From contig JBASCW010000078.1 of assembly GCA_049651845.1 (NCBI GenBank), forward strand, positions 1 through 38,356: a stretch of DNA of 38,356 nucleotides. Reading direction: 5' to 3'. This DNA is from RBG-16-66-20 sp049651845 (GTDB lineage Bacteria > Pseudomonadota > Gammaproteobacteria > Burkholderiales > SG8-39). Positions 31,475-38,258 of this stretch are shown piece by piece; position 1 is the stretch's first letter; each line of letters opens with the position of its first letter. The notes below the pieces were generated by a model. That model made no database searches. It was not told where the DNA came from and saw nothing but the letters and a program-made list of their open reading frames with translations. A program made the position numbers and the translations under genes.

Positions 31475-32352
31475 GAGGGCAGTCCGAGTCCTTTTCGGGT
31501 TCCGAAAATCCAGCTGCCGCCGAGGGCTACAGGCAGCGATACGGCGTACAGGTCTTCCCTTAGTTTCTTCAAAGCAAGGCCCAGAGGCTCGCAGCGGGCG
31601 ATCAAGATCGCCGGATTGCGGCATTCGAGCGCGTAGCCGGCGAGCGCGGGCGCCGGGGGCGCATCGCCGAGCAGCTCGCCCCACTGGGCCCGCGTCCCTA
31701 CGAGCACGTGGCCGCGCTCCATCTGCAGGTGCGCGTAGCCGCCCGCGCGCCGCGGCAGCAACGCGGCGAAATGCGCCCAGCGCGCGGCCGCGTCCGCCGG
31801 ATCGTCCGCCGCGACGAACACGCAGGCGAGCTTGACGACGTTGTTGGTGTGGCCGAGGTACTGCGGCCGCCAGATCGCCTCGGGCGCTAGGTGCTGGACG
31901 AACTGGATCCGGCCTTCGGGCATCTTCTCGAGGGCGGCCCTGACGACATGAAACTTCGCCATCCGCAGTTCCGCCGTTTCACGCTGGAGATGTACGACAG
32001 GTAAAGGCGAAAAACCATGCGCCGCCAATCTTCGATGCTCTGCTTCGGCGTCGGGAGTGCCGAAGCAGCACAGGTGCACGCCCGCATAGCGCTGCATGCT
32101 CGCGCGCAGGCGCTGCGCGTTGGGCGTGTCCAGCGTCGGTGCCAGGAACTCCAGGTAGCCGTGCTCGAGCATGACGCAGACGTTCGAGGTGCCGGCCGGG
32201 CCGTCCTGCGTCTGCTGCGCCGACACGGGCGTGACCGCGAAGCCGAGCGCCTCCAGCGCGCGCGCCGCCGCGCCGAGGTCCGGCACGAAGTGCGAAACGT
32301 GATCGAGGTACAGGCTGCCCGGCGGGGGGATTTGCTGCGCTGCCACGGCCAT
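31471..32352 (-). CDS. Glyoxalase-like (VOC-fold) domain protein
   Basis: 293 residues from ATG 32352. The N-terminus LYLDHVSHFVPDLGAAARALEALGF is the classical start of the glyoxalase-like fold with a metal-type His. The second half contains further betaalphabetabetabeta units (YLGHTNNVVKLACVFVAADD, GYAHLQMERG). These proteins bind a divalent metal and act as dioxygenases, isomerases or lyases; the substrate here is unknown. An ATG 36 bases further upstream is possible but would overlap the divergent gene. Confidence 0.82.
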   Translation of the reverse strand: MAVAAQQIPPPGSLYLDHVSHFVPDLGAAARALEALGFAVTPVSAQQTQDGPAGTSNVCVMLEHGYLEFLAPTLDTPNAQRLRASMQRYAGVHLCCFGTPDAEAEHRRLAAHGFSPLPVVHLQRETAELRMAKFHVVRAALEKMPEGRIQFVQHLAPEAIWRPQYLGHTNNVVKLACVFVAADDPADAAARWAHFAALLPRRAGGYAHLQMERGHVLVGTRAQWGELLGDAPPAPALAGYALECRNPAILIARCEPLGLALKKLREDLYAVSLPVALGGSWIFGTRKGLGLPS

Positions 32353-32357
32353 GCGGC

Positions 32358-32366
32358 TAATATAAC
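32358..32366. promoter_or_regulatory. Shared AT-rich -10 element in the 18-bp divergent gap
   Basis: TAATATAAC in the gap 32353-32370 is the only AT-rich sequence. The minus strand reads TATATT (32364 to 32359), exactly six bases before ATG 32352. The plus strand reads TAATAT (32358-32363), seven bases before GTG 32371. Neither start has a Shine-Dalgarno sequence, so leaderless transcription in both directions is the simplest reading. Confidence 0.45.
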
Positions 32367-32370
32367 CGCC

Positions 32371-32688
32371 GTGATCGAACGCGGCCATCACGACATGGGC
32401 GGTCTGCCCGCGGGCAAGGTGGAACCCACCGAGCACGCCTGCGAGGAATGGGAAAGGCGCGTGGATGCGCTGATGATGCTGCTCTCGGGCGTCAAGGGCG
32501 GCAAGAAGCTCATGACGGTGGACGAGCTGCGCAAGAACATCGAGGCGCTGCCGCCCGACGCCTACGACCGCATGAGCTACTACGAGCGCTGGGTGACGTC
32601 GATCACCCAGACCATGATCCAGCGCGGCGTCATCACCACCGATGAGCTCGCCCGGAAGATGGTTGAGATCGAGAAAAAGAATGGTTGA
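32371..32688 (+). CDS. Nitrile hydratase/thiocyanate hydrolase beta-subunit N-terminal half
   Basis: 105 residues from GTG 32371. The opening HHDMGGLPAG corresponds to the HDMGG start of nitrile hydratase beta chains. The helical part RMSYYERWVTSITQTMIQRGVITTDELARKM matches the beta N-terminal domain, but the C-terminal barrel is not attached. That barrel is encoded by the next gene, overlapping by 8 bp. The order beta-N, beta-C, alpha is that of thiocyanate hydrolase (scnB-scnA-scnC); a three-subunit nitrile hydratase is the alternative. Nitrile hydratase activator proteins share this domain, but an activator would not normally stand in for the missing half. Confidence 0.85.
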   Translation: MIERGHHDMGGLPAGKVEPTEHACEEWERRVDALMMLLSGVKGGKKLMTVDELRKNIEALPPDAYDRMSYYERWVTSITQTMIQRGVITTDELARKMVEIEKKNG

Positions 32689-32962
32689 GGCGAGATTCCG
32701 GCCTGGCGACCGCGTGCGGGTTCGCAAGGCGTATCCCCTGGGCCATATCCGCACGCCGTACTACATCCGCGGGCACAGCGGCGTGATCGAGCGCCTGTGC
32801 GGCGCCTTCGGCAACCCCGAGGAGCTCGCGCAGCAGCGCAGCGGCGAGCCGAAGCAGCCACTGTACCGCGTGCGTTTCCTGCAGAAGGACGTCTGGCCCG
32901 CGTACCGCGGCGACCCGGAGGACGTGGTGGAAGTGGAAATCTTCCAGCACTGGCTCGAATGA
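32681..32962 (+). CDS. Nitrile hydratase/thiocyanate hydrolase beta-subunit C-terminal half (SH3-like barrel)
   Basis: 93 residues. RFRPGDRVRVRKAYPLGHIRTPYYIRGHSGVIE is the SH3-like barrel start of nitrile hydratase beta, and YRVRFLQKDVWP and VVEVEIFQHWLE complete it. Normally it is fused to the N-terminal helical domain; here it is a separate small protein. ATGA overlap with the following alpha gene ensures equal translation. Confidence 0.9.
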   Translation: MVEARFRPGDRVRVRKAYPLGHIRTPYYIRGHSGVIERLCGAFGNPEELAQQRSGEPKQPLYRVRFLQKDVWPAYRGDPEDVVEVEIFQHWLE

Positions 32963-33552
32963 GCGAGCCGGGCAAGTACCAGCCCTACAGCTACTTCCAG
33001 CTGATGGAAGTGAGCCTGCGCGAGCTGCTGGTGGAGAAGGGCGCCGTCACCGATGCGCAGGTGGACGCGGCGGTCGAGGACATGCGCCAGCGCTCGCCCG
33101 AGCGCGGCGCACGCGTCGTGGCCAGGGCCTGGGTTTCGGATGCCTATCGAAAAAGACTCCTTGAAGACGGTACCAAAGCCTGTGAAGAACTCGGCCTGGA
33201 TGTGCCCGCATTGAGGCTCGTGGTCGTCGAAAACACGCCGGACGTGCACAACATGATCGTCTGCACGCTGTGCTCCTGCTACCCGCGCATGCTGCTCGGC
33301 ATCCCGCCGGACTGGTACAAGTCGCGCAACTACCGCTCGCGCGCGGTCAGCGAACCGCGCGCCGTGTTGTCGGAGTTCGGTCTGTTCTTGTCTGAAGGAA
33401 CGAAAATAAGAGTTCATGACTCGACGGCCGACATGCGCTACCTCGTGCTGCCGATGCGCCCAGCCGGCACCGAGGGCTGGAGCGAGGACCGGCTTGCCTC
33501 GATCGTCACGCGCGACTGCATGATTGGCGTGGCCGTACCGAAGCTCAACTGA
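32959..33552 (+). CDS. Cobalt-type nitrile hydratase alpha / thiocyanate hydrolase gamma subunit
   Basis: 197 residues. The metal claw reads V-C102-T-L-C105-S-C107-Y-P. Threonine after the first Cys marks the cobalt type, serine the iron type. Two of the cysteines would be oxidised to sulfinate/sulfenate. Family context before (VVVENTPDVHNMIVCTL) and after (PPDWYKSRNYRSRAVSEPR and VLSEFG) is intact. It hydrates nitriles to amides, or thiocyanate to carbonyl sulfide and ammonia. No recognisable activator or cobalt transporter gene lies in the window. The stop is embedded in the CTGA start of pxpB. Confidence 0.92.
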   Translation: MSEPGKYQPYSYFQLMEVSLRELLVEKGAVTDAQVDAAVEDMRQRSPERGARVVARAWVSDAYRKRLLEDGTKACEELGLDVPALRLVVVENTPDVHNMIVCTLCSCYPRMLLGIPPDWYKSRNYRSRAVSEPRAVLSEFGLFLSEGTKIRVHDSTADMRYLVLPMRPAGTEGWSEDRLASIVTRDCMIGVAVPKLN

Positions 33553-34250
33553 AAAAGCTCCTCAAGACCCTGCGCCTCGCGCCGCTCGGCGACGCGGCGG
33601 TGTACGCCGAGTTCGGCGACAAGCTCGATCTCGAGACCAACCGGTCATTGCAGGCACTCGCAGCGGCATTGCGCGCCCGCAATCTGCCGTGGATCCGCGA
33701 CGTGGTGCCGGCGCTGTGCGGCATCGCCGTGCATTTCGATCCCTTCCACCCGGAGCTGCCGGCTTCGGTGCTGGAGTACTTTCAGGCGCTGCTCGAAGAG
33801 GCGTTCAAGTCGGCCTCGAAGTTCGAGGACAGCGGCCGGATGGTCGAAGTTCCGGTCTGCTACGACGCCGTGTTTGCGCTGGACATGGAGGAAATCTCAA
33901 GCCTTACGAGGCTTTCACCCGTACAAATTCAAAAGCTCCACATCTCCTCCAAGCACTTCGTGCTGATGGTCGGGTTCTCGCCGGGGCAGCCGTACATCGG
34001 CGGCCTCGACCCGAAGCTCTCGGTGCCGCGGCGCGCGACGCCGCGCACGGTCATGCCTGCGGGCTCGGTCGCGATCGCCAACGCGCAGACCGCGGTCTAC
34101 CCCTACGAGACGCCGGGCGGCTGGAGCATCATCGGCCGCACGCCGCTGCGCGTTTTCGACCCGGCGCGCCAGCCGGCGAGCCTGTTCGCGCCCGGCGACC
34201 GCGTGCGCTTCGTGCCGATCGCGCACGACGAGTTCGAACGAATGCAATGA
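33549..34250 (+). CDS. pxpB: 5-oxoprolinase subunit PxpB, probable CTG start
   Basis: 233 residues when read from CTG 33549, which forms CTGA with the preceding stop. The first GTG (33600) would cut off the conserved family start; reading from CTG gives LRLAPLGDAAVYAEFGDKLD, matching the usual RIRPLGDAALLVEFG pattern. Later motifs: VPVCYD, FVLMVGFSPGQPYIGGLDPKL, VMPAGSVAIANAQTAVYPYETPGGW and the FAPGDRVRFVP end. PxpB with PxpC and PxpA opens pyroglutamate with ATP to glutamate. Older annotations call it allophanate hydrolase subunit 1 or KipI. Confidence 0.9.
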   Translation: MKKLLKTLRLAPLGDAAVYAEFGDKLDLETNRSLQALAAALRARNLPWIRDVVPALCGIAVHFDPFHPELPASVLEYFQALLEEAFKSASKFEDSGRMVEVPVCYDAVFALDMEEISSLTRLSPVQIQKLHISSKHFVLMVGFSPGQPYIGGLDPKLSVPRRATPRTVMPAGSVAIANAQTAVYPYETPGGWSIIGRTPLRVFDPARQPASLFAPGDRVRFVPIAHDEFERMQ

Positions 34251-35254
34251 GCCTGCGCATCGTGCGGCCCGGCCTGCTCACCACGGTGCAGGACCGCGGC
34301 CGCTTCGGCCTGCAGCACCTGGGCGTGGTGCCCTGCGGCCCGATGGACCCGGTCGCGCTCGAGCTCGCCAACGGCCTGGTCGGCAACCGCGGCGACGAGG
34401 CGGCGCTCGAGATCACGGTGCTCGGGCCGGAGATCGAATTCGAGGCCGAAGCGCTGGTGGCGCTGTGCGGGGCCGAGATGGAGGCGCGCGCCGCGGGCTC
34501 GCCGATGCCCACCGACCGGCCCGTGCTGCTGGAGAAGGGGATGGTGCTGAGCGCGCGCCGCGCGACGCTGGGCAGCCGCGCCTACCTCGCGGTCGCGGGC
34601 GGCATCGCGATCGCGCCGGTGCTCGGCTCGCGCAGCACCTACCTGCCGGCGCGCTTCGGCGGCCTGCAGGGGCGCGCGCTGCGCGCGGGCGACCGCTTGC
34701 CCCTGATCGACGAGGTCTCCGCGGTTTCGCTGAAGAGGTTTGAAAGCCTGAAGGGCAAGAAAACTCTCGGCCGCCTGCGCTCGGTCAGCTGGTCGGCGCC
34801 CGCGCTCACGCTGCCGGCGCGCGAGCCGATCGTGATCCACGCCATGGAAGGCCGCCACCACGCGCTGTTCGACGCGGCGGCGCGCCGCGCGTTCTTCGAG
34901 GCCACCTGGAAGGTGACGCCGGATTCGAACCGCATGGGATTTCGCCTGGCGGGTCCCGTGCTGGCGCGCGCGGAAGCCTCCGAGATACTATCGGAGCCTA
35001 CCTGCCTGGGCACGGTTCAGGTGCCCGCGAACGGCTTGCCGATCGCGCTGATGGCCGACCACCAGACCACCGGCGGCTATCCGAAGATCGCCGAGATCGC
35101 GGCGGCGGACGTGCCGCGGCTGGCGCAGCTGGCGCCGGGCGGTTCGGTGCAGTTCGCGCGCTGCACCCTCGAGCAGGCGGGGGAATTGCGCCGCGTGTTG
35201 CGCCAGCGCATGGACGCGGCGCGGCGCACGCTGGCTTGGGACTATCTGCGCTGA
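34247..35254 (+). CDS. pxpC: 5-oxoprolinase subunit PxpC
   Basis: 335 residues. Opening LRIVRPGLLTTVQDRGRFGLQHLGVVPCGPMDPVAL is the diagnostic start of the PxpC/biotin-dependent carboxyltransferase-like family. Later, TPDSNRMGFRLAGP and a GLPIALMADHQTTGGYPKIAEI segment complete the pattern. ATGA overlap with pxpB. Older names: allophanate hydrolase subunit 2, KipA. A low-GC patch lies at about 34720-34770. Confidence 0.94.
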   Translation: MSLRIVRPGLLTTVQDRGRFGLQHLGVVPCGPMDPVALELANGLVGNRGDEAALEITVLGPEIEFEAEALVALCGAEMEARAAGSPMPTDRPVLLEKGMVLSARRATLGSRAYLAVAGGIAIAPVLGSRSTYLPARFGGLQGRALRAGDRLPLIDEVSAVSLKRFESLKGKKTLGRLRSVSWSAPALTLPAREPIVIHAMEGRHHALFDAAARRAFFEATWKVTPDSNRMGFRLAGPVLARAEASEILSEPTCLGTVQVPANGLPIALMADHQTTGGYPKIAEIAAADVPRLAQLAPGGSVQFARCTLEQAGELRRVLRQRMDAARRTLAWDYLR

Positions 35255-35264
35255 GCGGAAGAAA

Positions 35265-36023
35265 ATGACAAAGACCATCGACCTGAATTGCGACATGGGC
35301 GAGAGCTACGGCGCCTGGAAAATGGGCGCCGACGCGGAGGTCATGCCCTACATCAGCTCGGCGAACATCGCCTGCGGCTTCCACGCGGGCGATCCGGCGA
35401 CGATCCGCAAGACCGTGCGCCTGGCCGCGGACCATGGCGTTGCCGTAGGCGCGCATCCCTCCCTGCCCGACCTCATGGGCTTCGGCCGGCGCACGATGCG
35501 CATCACGCCGCAGGACATGTACGACCTCGTCATCTACCAGGCGGGGGCGGTCGAAGCCTTCGCGCGCGCCGCGGGCGTGAAGCTGCACCACGTGAAGTGC
35601 CACGGCGCTCTTTACAACATGGCCGCCACGGACGACGGACTCTCGGAAGCGATGGTCAGGGCGGTGCGGGATCTGGGTTCCGACGTGTTCCTGTATGTCC
35701 TATCAAACAGCAAGAATCAAGAAATCGCGAAACGATCCGGTGTTCGCGTGGCAGGCGAGGTGTTCGCAGACCGCGGCTACTCGGACGACGGCACGCTCGC
35801 GCCGCGCGACAGGCCCGGCGGCATGATCGAGGACCCGCAGGCTTCCGTGCAGCAGGTGCTCGGCATGATCGAGGGCGGCTACGTCACGAGCCTGGGCGGA
35901 AAACGCGTCGCGGTTTCCGCGGATACGCTGTGTTTGCACGGCGACCAGCCCGGCGCCGTGACGTTCGCGCAGACCCTGCGCAAGGTGTTCAAAGAGAAAG
36001 GAATCGCCGTTGCCGCTCCCTAA
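35265..36023 (+). CDS. pxpA: 5-oxoprolinase subunit PxpA (LamB/YcsF family)
   Basis: 252 residues. DLNCDMGESYGAWKMGAD at the start and ANIACGFHAGDPATI, GAHPSLPDLMGFGRR, HVKCHGALYN and EVFADRGYSDDGTLAPR are the LamB/YcsF motifs. The set pxpB-pxpC-pxpA is complete. GGAAG lies shortly before the ATG. The 3' end overlaps the flavin oxidoreductase by 14 bp. Its place behind an amide-forming or hydrolytic operon suggests cyclic amide or nitrogen salvage, which is inference. Confidence 0.95.
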   Translation: MTKTIDLNCDMGESYGAWKMGADAEVMPYISSANIACGFHAGDPATIRKTVRLAADHGVAVGAHPSLPDLMGFGRRTMRITPQDMYDLVIYQAGAVEAFARAAGVKLHHVKCHGALYNMAATDDGLSEAMVRAVRDLGSDVFLYVLSNSKNQEIAKRSGVRVAGEVFADRGYSDDGTLAPRDRPGGMIEDPQASVQQVLGMIEGGYVTSLGGKRVAVSADTLCLHGDQPGAVTFAQTLRKVFKEKGIAVAAP

Positions 36024-37122
36024 GCTGTTCGAACCCCTCCAGATCGGAGGGATCACGCTGCCCAACCGCGTCGTCATCGCGCCGATGTGCCAGTACTCCG
36101 CCGACGACGGCTGCATGAGCGACTGGCATCTCGCGCACCTCGGCACCATGGCCTGCTCGGGCGCGGGCCTGTTCGTGGTCGAGAAGACCAACGTGACGCG
36201 CGAGGGGCGCATCACCCACGGCTGCACGGGGCTCTACAACGACCACAACGAGGCGGCGATGGCGCGCGCGGTGCAGCTCTACCGCGGCATCACGCGCAAT
36301 CCGATCGGCATCCAGATCGGGCATGCCGGGCGCAAGGCCTCTTCGCAGGTGCCCTGGCTGGGCGGCAAGGCGCTCGGACCGGCCGAGTCGCCCTGGCCGA
36401 CCGTAGGCCCTTCGGCGATCGCCTTCGGTGAGGGCTGGCACGTGCCGCACGAGCTGACGCGCGGGGAGATCCGCGGGCTGGTGGATGCGTTCGCCGCGGC
36501 GGCGCTGCGCGCGAAGCGCATCGGCTTTGACGCCGCGGAGCTGCACTCGGCGCACGGCTACCTGCTGCACCAGTTCCTGTCGCCGCTCTCGAACCGGCGC
36601 ACCGACGAATACGGCAAGGACCGCATGAAGTTCCCGCTCGATGTGGCGCGCGCGGTGCGCGAAGTCTGGCCCAGGGAGCGGGCGCTCGGCATCCGCATCA
36701 ACGCCACCGACTGGATGGACGGCGGCTGGACGCCGGAGGACGCGGTGACCTACGCGCGCGAACTGAAGAGCATCGGCCTGGATTTCATCTGCGTTTCGAG
36801 CGGCGCGACCGTGCCGCACGCGAAAATCCCGGCGGCGCCCGGCTTCCAGGTGGGCTTCGCGGAGAAGGTGAAGAAGGAGGCCGGCATCAAGACGCGCGCC
36901 GTGGGCCTGATCGCCGACCCCGACCAGGCGGAGGAGATTCTCGCCGCCGGCAAGGCCGACATGGTGGCGATGGCGCGCGCACTGCTCGACAACCCGCGCT
37001 GGGTCTGGCACGCCGCCGAGCATCTGGGCGTCAAGATCGACTACCCGCCGCAGTATGCGCGCGTGCACCCGAGCCTGTGGCCGGGCGCAAAGCTCGCTCG
37101 GCCGCAGCGGGAGCCCGCATGA
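36010..37122 (+). CDS. Old Yellow Enzyme-family NADH:flavin oxidoreductase (YqjM-like)
   Basis: 370 residues from TTG 36010, supported by AAAGGA about eight bases upstream. Motifs: LPNRVVIAPMCQYSADDG with the YqjM-type active-site Cys, GIQIGHAGRKAS, the substrate-binding HSAHGYLLHQFLSPLSNRRTDEYG, and VGLIADPDQAEEILAAGKADMV with RALLDNPRW for FMN phosphate. FMN-dependent reduction of enones or related activated alkenes. Coupled to the next gene by ATGA. Confidence 0.94.
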   Translation: MPLPKLFEPLQIGGITLPNRVVIAPMCQYSADDGCMSDWHLAHLGTMACSGAGLFVVEKTNVTREGRITHGCTGLYNDHNEAAMARAVQLYRGITRNPIGIQIGHAGRKASSQVPWLGGKALGPAESPWPTVGPSAIAFGEGWHVPHELTRGEIRGLVDAFAAAALRAKRIGFDAAELHSAHGYLLHQFLSPLSNRRTDEYGKDRMKFPLDVARAVREVWPRERALGIRINATDWMDGGWTPEDAVTYARELKSIGLDFICVSSGATVPHAKIPAAPGFQVGFAEKVKKEAGIKTRAVGLIADPDQAEEILAAGKADMVAMARALLDNPRWVWHAAEHLGVKIDYPPQYARVHPSLWPGAKLARPQREPA

Positions 37123-37760
37123 TCTTCTTCGAGCCGGAGGCGCGCGACCGCACGCTGCTGCCCTGGGACCCGTTCAAGGGGCTGGTCGTGCCGCGGCCGA
37201 TCGGCTGGATCTCTACGATGAGCAAGACGGGCGCGGTCAACCTCGCGCCCTACAGCTACTTCAACGGCGTGCTGAGCCACCCGCGCATCGTGGCTTTCTG
37301 CAGCGAGACCGAGAAGGACTCTGCCGCGTTCGCCATCGAGTCGGGCGAGTTCGCCTGGAGCATGGCGACCTGGGCGCTGCGCGAGCAGATGAACCTGACT
37401 TCGGAGGGTTTGCCGCGCGGCCAGAGCGAATTCGAGCATGCGCGCCTCGCGACCGCTCCGTGCCGGCTGGTGCGGCCGCCGCGCGTCGCCGACTCGCCCG
37501 CGGCGCTCGAGTGCCGCGTCACGCAAGTGGTGCGCGTGCGCGACCTGGAGGGCCGCGAGACGAGCGGCATCGTGGTCTACGGCCAGGTGGTGGGCGTGCA
37601 CCTGGACGAGCGCTTCGTGAAGAACGGCCGCTTCGACCTGGGCGCGGTGCGGCCGATCGCGCGTTGCGGCTACGACGAATACGCCGTGGTCGAGCGCGTG
37701 TTCTCGATGAAGCGGCCGCAGAGCGGCGGCAACGCCTACGGCGGCGGGCGCGCCAGCTGA
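37119..37760 (+). CDS. Flavin reductase-like / FMN-binding split-barrel protein
   Basis: 213 residues. LVVPRPIGWISTMSKTGAVNLAPYSYFNGVLSHPRIVAFCS is the family signature (PRPIGWIST...N.APYS.FN). It binds FMN and reduces it with NAD(P)H or serves as a flavoprotein on an unknown substrate. ATGA overlap with the Old Yellow Enzyme gene suggests flavin supply to it or a joint reduction step. It ends 18 bp before the convergent BON gene. Confidence 0.92.
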   Translation: MIFFEPEARDRTLLPWDPFKGLVVPRPIGWISTMSKTGAVNLAPYSYFNGVLSHPRIVAFCSETEKDSAAFAIESGEFAWSMATWALREQMNLTSEGLPRGQSEFEHARLATAPCRLVRPPRVADSPAALECRVTQVVRVRDLEGRETSGIVVYGQVVGVHLDERFVKNGRFDLGAVRPIARCGYDEYAVVERVFSMKRPQSGGNAYGGGRAS

Positions 37761-37762
37761 GC

Positions 37763-37788
37763 GGGCGCGGATCCGGGGCTACGCGCCC
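37763..37788. terminator. Possible bidirectional hairpin between convergent genes
   Basis: GGGCGCG (37763-37769) and CGCGCCC (37782-37788) form a 7-bp stem with a 12-base loop between the flavin reductase stop and the convergent BON-gene stop region. There is no U-run on either side, so this is a weak call. Confidence 0.3.
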
Positions 37789-38144
37789 GGATCGACCTGG
37801 AGGTGGTTCTCGATGGACTTCACGCCCACCACGCCGGCGGCGATCAGCTCGAAGCGCTTGCGCGCCGCGTTGCTGTCCACGGTGCCCCAGAGCTCGACCT
37901 TGCCCTCGGTCGCCGTGACCTCGACGCCGTAGGGAAGCACCCCGCTGTCGATGCCGAGCGCCTTCTCGACCTTCTGGGCCAGCTGCTGGTCCGGGTCGAC
38001 GTCGGTTGCGAGGATTTCCCGGACCACGGCCTGCTCGACGGCGCGCGCGGGCTCCTGGTCGCTGTCGCAGCCCGCGAGCGGAGCGACGATTGAAACGAGA
38101 ATCAGTGCGCGGATGAGCTGCATCAGAGCGATTTGACCGGCCAT
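37779..38144 (-). CDS. BON-domain lipoprotein
   Basis: 121 residues from ATG 38144, which has AAGG five bases upstream. An internal ATG at 38123 (MQLIRALILVSIVAPLAGC) would give a tighter lipoprotein signal. The lipobox LAGC places the lipidated Cys right after the hydrophobic segment. The BON domain (about 50-118) carries EVTATEGKVELWGTVDSNAARKRFELIAAGVVGVKSIENHLQV with the family's conserved Gly and hydrophobic pattern. BON proteins bind phospholipid and help stabilise the cell envelope, often under osmotic stress. Confidence 0.85.
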   Translation of the reverse strand: MAGQIALMQLIRALILVSIVAPLAGCDSDQEPARAVEQAVVREILATDVDPDQQLAQKVEKALGIDSGVLPYGVEVTATEGKVELWGTVDSNAARKRFELIAAGVVGVKSIENHLQVDPGA

Positions 38145-38258
38145 TTGCGCCTTAGTTGCGGGCAGTCCGGGCCGATTTCAACGGAGTTATGTCCTTCACG
38201 TACCACGGCATGATTAGGCGTAAACGCCCACTACTGAGAATTACCTAACCGTGTGACA
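38145..38258. other. Intergenic region, 114 bp, lower GC
   Basis: No credible gene. It should hold the BON-gene promoter (leftward). A small hairpin GGCGT-AA-ACGCC lies at 38217-38228, and the flanking TAATTC and TAATC stretches on the minus strand are possible -10 elements, none with a convincing -35. Confidence 0.4.
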
